From CAYMSF01 sp964392985 (GTDB lineage: Bacteria; Verrucomicrobiota; Lentisphaeria; Victivallales; Victivallaceae), in the NCBI GenBank assembly GCA_964392985.1, contig CAYMSF010000061.1:1-20924 (forward strand): a DNA stretch of 20,924 nucleotides, written 5' to 3'. Below the pieces are notes generated by a model, which saw only the letters and a list, made by a program, of their open reading frames with translations, had not been told where the DNA came from and did no database searches. Position 1 is the stretch's first letter, and every line of letters starts with the position of its first letter. A program made the position numbers and the translations under genes. Of the stretch, positions 1-7,891 are shown piece by piece.

Positions 1-157
1 ACAAATCAATAACCAGGTTGGATTCAGAAGTCGCGTACTGCTCATTCAGCAACAATTTCAGTAGCAATAACTCATACAACTCATCAAGCTCAAGTGATAG
101 GTCCGGGTTTAAAAAAACTCGGAGTAACTGGTGAATAATTTGTCTCAATATGTGCAT
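1..157 (-). CDS. possible 5' end of a divergent gene, cut by the window edge
   Basis: On the minus strand an ATG at 157-155 opens a frame that stays open to the window edge (52 codons). An in-frame TGA lies a few codons upstream of the ATG, so this would be the true N-terminus. The predicted peptide starts MHILRQIIHQLLRVFLNPD and continues leucine-rich with acidic residues, compatible with a helical protein. I see no strong ribosome binding site. An open frame of this length can arise by chance. I do not recognise a family. If real, it is divergent from the main gene block and shares its upstream region. Confidence 0.3.
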   Translation of the reverse strand, partial: MHILRQIIHQLLRVFLNPDLSLELDELYELLLLKLLLNEQYATSESNLVIDL

Positions 158-424
158 AAAGATGAGTATTTGTACTATTCACTGGTGGTGCGTGGCCTCA
201 AAGCATGCCTTTCGTTTTTTATTTAGTGCAAAAAACATACTTTAAAAATATTATTTGCTTGCATAAGTGCAAATAGTGGTTAAATTTTAGTAAATTATGC
301 TTTGGTTAAAAGGATAATATTCAAGATCGAGAAACGTGCTAATTATGTTTAGAGGCATATCGGCTGGGTGGATCTTTGCTGATTTTTGTGCCAGTTTTTA
401 AATCATTGGACAATAGAGGGGGCA
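158..424 (+). promoter_or_regulatory. intergenic region upstream of the main gene block
   Basis: This AT-rich gap probably holds the promoter of the block. Visible elements are an imperfect palindrome TTGCATAAGTGCAA at 259-272, the word AGTGCAAA repeated at 225-232 and 266-273, and a -10-like TAATAT at 315-320. No good -35 box lies at the right distance from it, so the promoter assignment is weak. The ribosome binding site of the first gene, AGAGGGGG, is at 415-422. The repeated word and palindrome could be an operator, which is an inference. Confidence 0.35.
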
Positions 425-2092
425 ATGGAAGAGAACAATTGGTATATAATGGTTGGTGGACGCGTTGTTGGTCCGCTTAATGATGACCAAATGCTGGCGA
501 TGGCCAGCAACAACAAAATCTCCCTGCGAACAATGGTGAAGCTGAATGATAGCAGCGAATGGGCAACTGCTGCTGATATAGATGGTTTGTTCAGTCCGTT
601 GGAAGTCGGAGCGGAAGTCAATAATGGTGGAAACAACGCCGGGAGCCATCCATATTTGGGGTCAGTGGAAAAGGTTGCGACCTGTCCACACTGCTGGGAA
701 AAATTCAGTAACGACCGAATTCACTACATTTCCAAACATCCAGACTTAATTGGCGATCCGATACTTGGCGACAATGCTCAGCAGCGGTTTCTGCCGACTA
801 AATTTAACGCTAAGAATCATGCTTTTGACGCACGTGGTGCAGAGTGTCACCAGATGGCATGTCCGCGTTGCCACTTGCGCATTCCGGACACAATTATAGA
901 CTTTGATACCGTGTTTTTTTCGATTGTTGGCGCTACCGGTAGTGGGAAATCTTATTTCACGACCTCAATGGTATGGCAATTACGGCATATTCTTGTTAGA
1001 AAACTGGATGTTAATTTTGCCGACGCTGATGGTGAGACCAATCGGGTGATCAACAAGTACGAAGATCTGTTGTTTCGAAATCCGGAACCGGACAAATCTG
1101 TATTTTTAGCTAAGACCGAAGAGCAAGGCGAAGACTTTTACAATATGGTTACCATCAATGGTCTCACTACTACGTTGCCGATACCGTTTGTTTTCAAACT
1201 AGAGCCTACTGGCAATCATTTTAACCTTGGTTCGGTTTCACCGTGCAATATGGTGTTTTATGACAATGCCGGTGAGCATTATCAACTCGACAAGGAAGAT
1301 TTAAGGATACAGGCGACGGCACATTTAAGTCACTCCAGCGGGATAATTTTTCTTTTTGATCCATCAATAGATGGTCGGTGGGTGGCACGGTGTGACCAGA
1401 ATGACCCGCAGACTAAGATGCGCAATAAAATTCTGGATCAAATGACGTTGTTGAATGAGATGATTAGCCGAATCCGGCGTAATACCGGAATGAAGACCGG
1501 AGAGAAATATTTAAAACCACTGATTGTGGTCGTTCCTAAATACGATATTTGGCGTCATCTTTATTCTGCAGAATTGGAGAATGAACCAGTGTTGAAGCTG
1601 GATCCAAGTAATTTATGCTATAACTTAGATATCAATTTGATTTTCAAGAATTCATATTTACTGCGCATGTTATTGCTAAAATACTCTCCGGAAATTGTCG
1701 GCACCGCGGAAAATTTTTCAGAACAGGTTTTCTATGTTCCTAATAGTGCGATTGGGCGCCCGCCGGAATTAAAGAATGGCGCGCCCAGTGTCAGACCGCA
1801 AGATTTAAGTCCGATTTGGGCAGAGGTGCCAATGTTGCTTATGCTCTCATATCACGGGTATATACGGCAAGTTGAAGTCCCCCCGCCCGGCGTGCAAGTT
1901 ACCACGGTCAGCCAATATATAGCAGCCGGGAACCGCATAACTTTTTCATTACCGGGCAAAGAACGGGAAGTTCTGCCAATAAATTATACTGGAAAAATAC
2001 TCTACGATGACAATCTTAAAATGTGGTTTACGATTCCTGCCCACCAGGCGTCACAGGCGCAACAGGTTCAGTCTAAGGGTTTTTGGGATTAA
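425..2092 (+). CDS. GYF_2, zinc-ribbon and DO-GTPase-like P-loop protein
   Basis: Predicted cytosolic GTPase of 555 residues. The frame is open back to a TTG at 386, but AGAGGGGG at 415-422 places the start at the ATG at 425, just before the GYF_2 domain (about residues 5-55, with GGRVVGPL and a closing W). A zinc-binding region follows with CPHC at 87-90, C141 and CPRC at 146-149. The P-loop domain has Walker A GATGSGKS at 169-176, a DNAGE segment at 280-284 that fits the DxxG switch of TRAFAC GTPases, and a later VVVPKYD segment resembling the NKxD guanine-specificity motif. This layout matches my memory of the double-GTPase (DO-GTPase2) family, which travels with GAP1 proteins, and a GAP1-like gene follows 55 bp downstream. 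The role is probably a nucleotide-dependent switch for the locus. The family name is given from memory, but the P-loop and GYF_2 calls are firm. Confidence 0.75.
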   Translation: MEENNWYIMVGGRVVGPLNDDQMLAMASNNKISLRTMVKLNDSSEWATAADIDGLFSPLEVGAEVNNGGNNAGSHPYLGSVEKVATCPHCWEKFSNDRIHYISKHPDLIGDPILGDNAQQRFLPTKFNAKNHAFDARGAECHQMACPRCHLRIPDTIIDFDTVFFSIVGATGSGKSYFTTSMVWQLRHILVRKLDVNFADADGETNRVINKYEDLLFRNPEPDKSVFLAKTEEQGEDFYNMVTINGLTTTLPIPFVFKLEPTGNHFNLGSVSPCNMVFYDNAGEHYQLDKEDLRIQATAHLSHSSGIIFLFDPSIDGRWVARCDQNDPQTKMRNKILDQMTLLNEMISRIRRNTGMKTGEKYLKPLIVVVPKYDIWRHLYSAELENEPVLKLDPSNLCYNLDINLIFKNSYLLRMLLLKYSPEIVGTAENFSEQVFYVPNSAIGRPPELKNGAPSVRPQDLSPIWAEVPMLLMLSYHGYIRQVEVPPPGVQVTTVSQYIAAGNRITFSLPGKEREVLPINYTGKILYDDNLKMWFTIPAHQASQAQQVQSKGFWD

Positions 2093-2147
2093 ATGGTCAT
2101 AATGTTGTGGTGCTCGTATCATATAATAACCGAGGTGAGAGTTTAAA

Positions 2148-4739
2148 ATGCCAATGGATTTAGTTTATACGTCTGCCCCGCGCGGGGTTAAGGAAGGCAG
2201 TAGCGGATTTTGCGTAGTGGCCTATACCCGCGGTATGGCGGTAAATGTGGTGCAGTTGTTGGAAAGTCTGAGTGCCTATAAACCGTACTATCCTCACTAT
2301 GACGAACACGCCGCGAAAAATCCGGTCTCTTATTCGCATTATTCAAGCAGGCTCGGTTCCGGGCAAATCCATATTTTGAGCAGAGTTGGCTTTGCCGGAC
2401 TTGATTATACCGGACGCTCCAATAAACTGGCGCATTTTCTTGTTTTAAACTCAAGCGAGTTCGCCACTATCAATCAGTGTCAAACCCTGCAGCAATTCCC
2501 GAGAGAATGGAATGGTGCTCCCGGCATTAAGGATGCGACCACCATTAAGACATTGCCAGATGCCAATAATGAACCGAATCCACAGCAATGGGCAACTCTA
2601 ACCGGCGACCCAGGCTGGGCCGGCATCCTAGCCGAAGAGTTCCGCAACAACAAAGTTGCATTGGTTGTTTTTGATCCGGATAATCCCGACCACAACAGCC
2701 AAAATATGCTTATGCTGGTCGAGGAAGCGTTGTCTCTGTTAGAGTTGAAAGAGCGCCAGATGGTAACATTTAATACCTATTATACCTCGCTACCTCCCGG
2801 GATTGAATGCAATTGGCGATTTTGCCCAAAGGGTGCCGCGGTGCTGGGCGATGCAAAACGCCGAAAACTCACCATCATTGATTTGACAGAAATCAAGCAC
2901 AGTAAACAACGCGCACAAGACTCAGGTTTGGTTACAGTAGCCCGAACCGGAAAAAGACCAAAAGCACCGAAACCAGACTACCTAACCGATTTCGCAGCAG
3001 ATGACCGAAGGGAAGGTCGTAAACCTACTCCACTTCCTCCATTGGCAATGCCTTCTAAAACAACCGAAGTGGCGGTCCATTATCCCAGCATAAATACCAG
3101 CATAAATACCAGCATAAATACCCGAAAAAAGTGGCTAGACCGTAATTATACAAAATTAATATTATGCCTTGCCGTAGTTATTATTGCCACCCCAATCTGC
3201 TTATGGTTTTTCTTATTCGCACCACAAAGCGAGCCGAAACACCCAGGAGAATACGTGTCCGTTAATGGTGATCAATCTAAGACTGAAGAAAAAGAAAAGA
3301 AAGCTGCGGAAGAAAAAGCGAAGAAAGAGGCGGAGGAAAAAGCGAATGCGAAGAAGGTTGCGGAGGAAAAAGCGAAGAAAGAGGCGGAGGAAAAAGCGAA
3401 GAAAGAGGCGGAGGAAAAAGCGAAGAAAGAGGCGAATGCGAAGAAGGTTGCGGAGGAAAAAGCGAAGAAAGAGGCAGAAGAAAAGGCTGCCGAAGAAATA
3501 CGTAAGGTTTTTTGGAAAAAATGGAAATATGCGATTATTGCGGCAAACCATGGCTTACAAACAAATACAAGATTCACGTTAAAAATCCCCTTGAGCATCC
3601 CGGAAGCTAAAACAATTGAAATAATATTAAAAAATGACCAGCAAAAAAAATATAACGTTTCAGAAAACAAGACTGCAACACCAAAATTAAGATTTTTTGA
3701 TGAAAGCGAATATTCAGCTATCTACGAAATCGCTGTTTCCGATGGGTCACTTGAAATAAAATCTGTGAAAGATGATCAATTGCCTTTTGATCGGCTAAAT
3801 GCAATTGAATACTTGCAAATCAACGATAAAAAATTTTTTACTGCATTCACTCCAGGAGAAAGCGGCAATCTTGTCAATGGCAACGGAACTTTTATTGTAA
3901 AAGACGCAACTCTTACTGCTGAATATAATTTTTGTGACGACGTTGAAAGTGAAATTCTCCAAGATAATAATAATAAACTTTGCTGTAATGATAAATATAA
4001 GCTTCAATCACAAAAGATTGAGGGGAAACAATGTACATATGAATTCATTGTAAATGATTGGGAACAAACATTTAACAAAATTCGCCAATGCGAGGAGAAC
4101 ATTAAAACTAAATCAAAATCACTAACAAGTTTAATGAATAATATTGAAAAACAGCCGATGCTACGCATGCTCAGTCAACCCGTTGACAAGATTGGGAAAA
4201 AAGAAATAGAGGAATTGAAAAAGGAACTAGAGGACTCGAAACAAGAGAAGGAGACAGAGTTGTTTAATTTTGTTGCGGCATATTGTAATGAATTAAACGG
4301 CACACAAGAAAAGCCGACACAAAAAAAAGACAAACCAAATGCTGTCAAGAGTACTGATCCAAAAAACTTTCTTGCGCCCTCAAGCAATAATAATAGTGAA
4401 CCTGCACCAATTTCACCAATTTTAAAGCAGTTGCAGGGTAAACTCGACACATTCAAACCAACTTATCAGCCCAAATTAAACTTTATTAAAGAGATTAAGG
4501 AGATGGTTAAAAATGATTCGTTAAAAGATGAAAAGATGTTAGATTTCAATGTTTTAGGTGGAGATGCAGAGAAGGTAAAAGAGGCATATAAGAAAGTCAT
4601 TGAAGAAAAAAATAATTTAAAAGAGCTTAATAAAACTGCTAACAGCCAGAGTAAAAATTGCGATATAAAAGATTTTTTATTAGAATTTTCAAGAGAGAAT
4701 GTAAAGTTTAAGAAAATTGTATTCACACGTAAGAATTGA
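2148..4739 (+). CDS. GAP1-like protein with membrane segment and TolA-like helical linker
   Basis: 863 residues; start supported by GAGGTGA at 2132-2138. Residues 1 to about 230 resemble the GTPase-associated protein 1 N-terminal domain (GAP1-N), including the signature DYTGRSNKLAHF from D86. After a linker with three INTS-type repeats, one hydrophobic segment at about 337-358 is preceded by basic residues, which predicts the N-terminus inside and the C-terminus outside. Residues about 379-452 are an Ala/Lys/Glu-rich repeat (AEEKAKKE units) like the helical domain II of TolA. The last 400 residues are an unrecognised domain with coiled-coil stretches and two cysteine pairs near 605-625. It is probably the partner of the upstream GTPase and transmits its state across the membrane. 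The GAP1-N part is visibly GC-richer than the C-terminal part, which suggests a fusion of segments with different histories. No function is known for the C-terminal domain. Confidence 0.7.
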   Translation: MPMDLVYTSAPRGVKEGSSGFCVVAYTRGMAVNVVQLLESLSAYKPYYPHYDEHAAKNPVSYSHYSSRLGSGQIHILSRVGFAGLDYTGRSNKLAHFLVLNSSEFATINQCQTLQQFPREWNGAPGIKDATTIKTLPDANNEPNPQQWATLTGDPGWAGILAEEFRNNKVALVVFDPDNPDHNSQNMLMLVEEALSLLELKERQMVTFNTYYTSLPPGIECNWRFCPKGAAVLGDAKRRKLTIIDLTEIKHSKQRAQDSGLVTVARTGKRPKAPKPDYLTDFAADDRREGRKPTPLPPLAMPSKTTEVAVHYPSINTSINTSINTRKKWLDRNYTKLILCLAVVIIATPICLWFFLFAPQSEPKHPGEYVSVNGDQSKTEEKEKKAAEEKAKKEAEEKANAKKVAEEKAKKEAEEKAKKEAEEKAKKEANAKKVAEEKAKKEAEEKAAEEIRKVFWKKWKYAIIAANHGLQTNTRFTLKIPLSIPEAKTIEIILKNDQQKKYNVSENKTATPKLRFFDESEYSAIYEIAVSDGSLEIKSVKDDQLPFDRLNAIEYLQINDKKFFTAFTPGESGNLVNGNGTFIVKDATLTAEYNFCDDVESEILQDNNNKLCCNDKYKLQSQKIEGKQCTYEFIVNDWEQTFNKIRQCEENIKTKSKSLTSLMNNIEKQPMLRMLSQPVDKIGKKEIEELKKELEDSKQEKETELFNFVAAYCNELNGTQEKPTQKKDKPNAVKSTDPKNFLAPSSNNNSEPAPISPILKQLQGKLDTFKPTYQPKLNFIKEIKEMVKNDSLKDEKMLDFNVLGGDAEKVKEAYKKVIEEKNNLKELNKTANSQSKNCDIKDFLLEFSRENVKFKKIVFTRKN
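3087..3122 (+). repeat. three exact tandem copies of a 12-bp unit
   Basis: The unit AGCATAAATACC occurs three times back to back, in frame, and encodes SINT-type repeats just before the membrane segment of the GAP1-like protein. Copy number changes would lengthen or shorten the juxtamembrane linker by four residues without breaking the frame. Confidence 0.9.
3306..3491 (+). repeat. in-frame 24-bp repeats encoding an Ala/Lys/Glu helix
   Basis: Near-identical 24-nt units beginning GCGGAGGAAAAAGCG lie at 3306-3329 (one change), 3360-3383, 3384-3407, 3408-3431 and 3450-3473. They are interrupted by an insert carrying GCGAATGCGAAGAAGGTT, itself present twice (3342-3359 and 3432-3449). All spacings are multiples of three. 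The repeat encodes the charged TolA-like helical arm on the extracytoplasmic side of the GAP1-like protein. High DNA identity between copies suggests recent expansion by slippage or recombination. Confidence 0.9.
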
Positions 4740-4802
4740 TTTAATGTGTTATGCATTAGGATTAATGGAGTTAACGGTGATTTTGGCAAATAAGGTGCGA
4801 TG

Positions 4803-7800
4803 ATGAATAAAGAGCAACAATTAGTGCGCAAGATGGAGAGTTTTTTGGATGCTGTTGAGCAGACAAACACTCCGGAGAACAAAGCATTAGCGGATGAGTA
4901 TGTGGAGGCATGCCGGAGTTTGAATACACGTTTAGAGCGTTGTGAGGACTATTTGAGGGTGCAACAGTATGTAGAGGCGATAAATTACGCGGAGATGTAC
5001 CCGCCGGTATTGGAATTGGCGAGTATTCTGGATATTGCCAAGCTGTCGAATTGGCAAATGGTGATAGAGGCATATGATTGGCCGATTCCGCCGAGACTAC
5101 GCCGTGATATCATCAAAAAGCTCAATGATGCTTACCGTGCGAATACGGCGCTGGAGCCTTTAATTGCCAAATATCGTCAAATTAACCGGTCTGGGAAAGT
5201 TGAGGAAAAGATAATTTTATTGCGCCACATCATCAAACTCGACAAGGACAATGCGAATTGGGTGGATAGCATTAGAGAGTTTGAAAAGACCTACCTCAAC
5301 CATCTTACCATAGAAGCACAACAGGCGATTGAAAGTAATGATTTTATTAAGCTGAAGACGTTGCATAAAGAGTTGTTAAACCCTGAATTGTTGGAAAAGC
5401 CGGCAGAGAAAGTATTATTCAAAATTGCGGCAGTAATGGATGCGCAACATCAGAAAATGTTGCGGCTACGTGCTGATAAACTGCTGGAAAAAATTGGTGA
5501 GGCATTTAGTTGTTTGAATTTCAACGAAATGAAGCAACTATTATTACGTTGGCAATCACTGTTGGATGAGAATTTTTCTCCGGAAGCGAATGATGAGCTA
5601 CAGATAAAAGAAGCTGATAATTGGTTTAAGGAAGAGCAACGAATTCTGGACGATGAGCAAAAATTCAGAGATCAAATTCAAGTCATGGAGCAAGCTTTAA
5701 AAGATGAGGTTGCGATTGATATTTTAGATAATACCTGGATCAAACTGCTAATGTTTGACAAAGAGATCCCGGAACATTTGCAACGGATATACGAAACACG
5801 CAGGGCAGAAGAAAATTTGGTTGAGCGCCGACGCCATATTGCCAAGCTGGCGACAGTTTGTGGTGGGGTAGTACTGGTACTGGTGGTAATTGGCATGGGC
5901 GTTTATTGGCATAACCGGGAGAAATCTATTGGCGACTGGAACACTCGCATCAGTGCCGCAATTGATGCCAGAAATATTACGGCTGCGGAAAAGATGTTTG
6001 AAGAACTACAAGCCTTAGAACCCTGGATTGCCGCCACACCAAAATTGGTGGAGCAACGCACGCGTCTCAACCATACCCGCGAAAGCGAGCAACTTAAACT
6101 GCAACGCGTGAAGACGTTATTAAAACAAGCAGGTATTTCCATTGAAAAGCGGTATAATGATAAGGCTGATGTCGAGGTGCTACTCAAAGAAGCTGGACAA
6201 TTAGCGGTGCTGGAAGAAGATAAGCTGGTTTTGCAGGAGTTGTGGCTAAAAAAAGATAAAATGGATCGTCTGCTGCAGCATGAGCGTGATGCAGCATTCC
6301 AAGAGATTGTGGCGCGCCTTGACGATTTGCAACAACAAATCGTCAAGTATAAAGGTCCAGACAATATTGAGCAGCATGAAACATTAATGCGGCAATACCA
6401 GGCATTGTACGACGAGTTGAAAACGGTGGGGCAGATTAGTTCATCACTGGATGCAGAAAAGGAACGGGTGAAAGGTACGTTGAAGCTACTTGGTGATAAT
6501 TTTAGCGTAGCACTTAAAGAGGCTCATTTAAAGAAAAATTTATTAGAATCGATGGCAAGCAAATCATTGAGCTTGGAAAAATATTACGATTTCCTTAATG
6601 AATATTGCGCTAATTTTAAAGATAATAATAGCCCCCGGTTCAAAAATATTGCCAGGGCAGCAGGTGCAGCGAGGACATTGGAAAAAGTGAAAAAATTTGA
6701 TGCGAAATACCTAACTTTGGAAATATTTGAGGAATTCAAACGCCTGCTAGATGCGGATAAGTCAGAGAATAATATTCTGCGTATTGATATGCTTGATTAC
6801 CTGGACTATTATCAGCATTTGCAACAAAAGACAAAAGAACTAAAAGAAATAGTTGATGGAATTGGCGGCAACATGCGAATGAAGAAGATGAATGGATTGG
6901 TTTTGCGTAGTAATGATGGAGAAATTATAGAGCTTTATTCGGACGATACGATTAAGTGGAAAGTTGCCCGAGCTGGCGATGAAAGCTATAGACGTACGGA
7001 AATGTTTAAGCGGTTACTAAACATAGAAAGCAAGGAACCCGTCAATTGCCTGGTTGCGATTGATACCAATACTAAATTAACTGTAGAAAACGTTACATAT
7101 GGCTCGATAGACCAAGGAAAATTACTGTTGACGCTGCCAGAAGATAATCAATTAGCCCCACACGCCAAGTTCATCAATAATTTTTTTGCAGAGCGCAAAA
7201 GAGCAGAAACTGAGCCTTTGAAATTTTGCATGGAAAATATTGTCCGTTTGACTGACAATGAATTAATGAACCCTTATCTGCGTTTGAAGTATATTAAAAG
7301 TTTACTCAATTTCGTTATTGAGACAGTGGCATCGAAAGATGAAGTATTTATTAGTGTGGCAGAAAAAATTTCAACCTGCTTGCAAAAATTTGAAGTTGGC
7401 TATAACTGGATGGCTTTGTCTAATGATCACCGTGTAGAGTTAAATAAGGTGATTGAGAGCATTAAGAAAGAAAAATTACAGGAAAAAATTAATTTATTGC
7501 AACAAAAGCGACAGTTGCAGGAAGCAGCGATTTCACGCAAAATAAGTTACTGCGGGATAAATCGTCAGGGCGAAAATTTTCCGCCGGACAGTGAAATCTG
7601 GATTATTAATTTTAAAGGTGGCTATGGAGAGTTTGAAATTGCTGGATCGACTGACCGCAATGGCAAATTAAATTTGCAACCGGAATATTCTAGCAAGGAT
7701 TATGATGGGATGGTACTGCTACGCCCATCTGACAACCGCAAGACATCTAGCATTATTCGCGACATTAAAAGCTTAGCCCCGGGGATTGCCATTGAACAGT

Positions 7801-7841
7801 GGCCTGATTCCTGGCCGGCTAATGCCAGAAGCGAACGCTGA
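4803..7841 (+). CDS. large bitopic coiled-coil protein of unknown function
   Basis: 1012 residues from the ATG at 4803, chosen over the adjacent ATG at 4800 because AAGGTG at 4792-4797 gives a better spacing. No known domain is recognised. About 345 mostly helical residues precede a hydrophobic segment at about 349-368, which has RRRH just before it, so the N-terminal part should be cytosolic. The remaining 640 residues, helical and rich in Glu, Lys and Leu, should lie outside. The last 90 residues change character to Gly- and aromatic-rich segments (YGEFEIAGSTDRNGKLNLQP), suggesting a small beta-rich terminal domain. Its position between the GAP1-like gene and the FHA gene, with gaps of about 60 bp on each side, makes it a core component. 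It could be a scaffold or signal arm. I cannot assign a biochemical activity. Confidence 0.75.
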   Translation: MNKEQQLVRKMESFLDAVEQTNTPENKALADEYVEACRSLNTRLERCEDYLRVQQYVEAINYAEMYPPVLELASILDIAKLSNWQMVIEAYDWPIPPRLRRDIIKKLNDAYRANTALEPLIAKYRQINRSGKVEEKIILLRHIIKLDKDNANWVDSIREFEKTYLNHLTIEAQQAIESNDFIKLKTLHKELLNPELLEKPAEKVLFKIAAVMDAQHQKMLRLRADKLLEKIGEAFSCLNFNEMKQLLLRWQSLLDENFSPEANDELQIKEADNWFKEEQRILDDEQKFRDQIQVMEQALKDEVAIDILDNTWIKLLMFDKEIPEHLQRIYETRRAEENLVERRRHIAKLATVCGGVVLVLVVIGMGVYWHNREKSIGDWNTRISAAIDARNITAAEKMFEELQALEPWIAATPKLVEQRTRLNHTRESEQLKLQRVKTLLKQAGISIEKRYNDKADVEVLLKEAGQLAVLEEDKLVLQELWLKKDKMDRLLQHERDAAFQEIVARLDDLQQQIVKYKGPDNIEQHETLMRQYQALYDELKTVGQISSSLDAEKERVKGTLKLLGDNFSVALKEAHLKKNLLESMASKSLSLEKYYDFLNEYCANFKDNNSPRFKNIARAAGAARTLEKVKKFDAKYLTLEIFEEFKRLLDADKSENNILRIDMLDYLDYYQHLQQKTKELKEIVDGIGGNMRMKKMNGLVLRSNDGEIIELYSDDTIKWKVARAGDESYRRTEMFKRLLNIESKEPVNCLVAIDTNTKLTVENVTYGSIDQGKLLLTLPEDNQLAPHAKFINNFFAERKRAETEPLKFCMENIVRLTDNELMNPYLRLKYIKSLLNFVIETVASKDEVFISVAEKISTCLQKFEVGYNWMALSNDHRVELNKVIESIKKEKLQEKINLLQQKRQLQEAAISRKISYCGINRQGENFPPDSEIWIINFKGGYGEFEIAGSTDRNGKLNLQPEYSSKDYDGMVLLRPSDNRKTSSIIRDIKSLAPGIAIEQWPDSWPANARSER

Positions 7842-7891
7842 TGGACAAGGTTACGGGGAAAACTTGGCTGAATCAAAAGGCACTGGATTAA

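Noticed and set aside
140..152. TTGTCTCAATATG also found at 11843-11855
   Set aside because: A 13-base match between two places in a 21-kb window is expected by chance, and the flanks do not match.
386..424. Upstream TTG start extending the GTPase by 13 residues
   Set aside because: A clear AGAGGGGG site precedes the ATG at 425, which also begins directly before the GYF_2 domain.
3184..3670. Several long open frames overlapping the Lys/Glu repeat on both strands
   Set aside because: They are shadows of the low-complexity repeat and consist of Lys/Arg or Phe/Leu runs; the GAP1-like gene explains the region.
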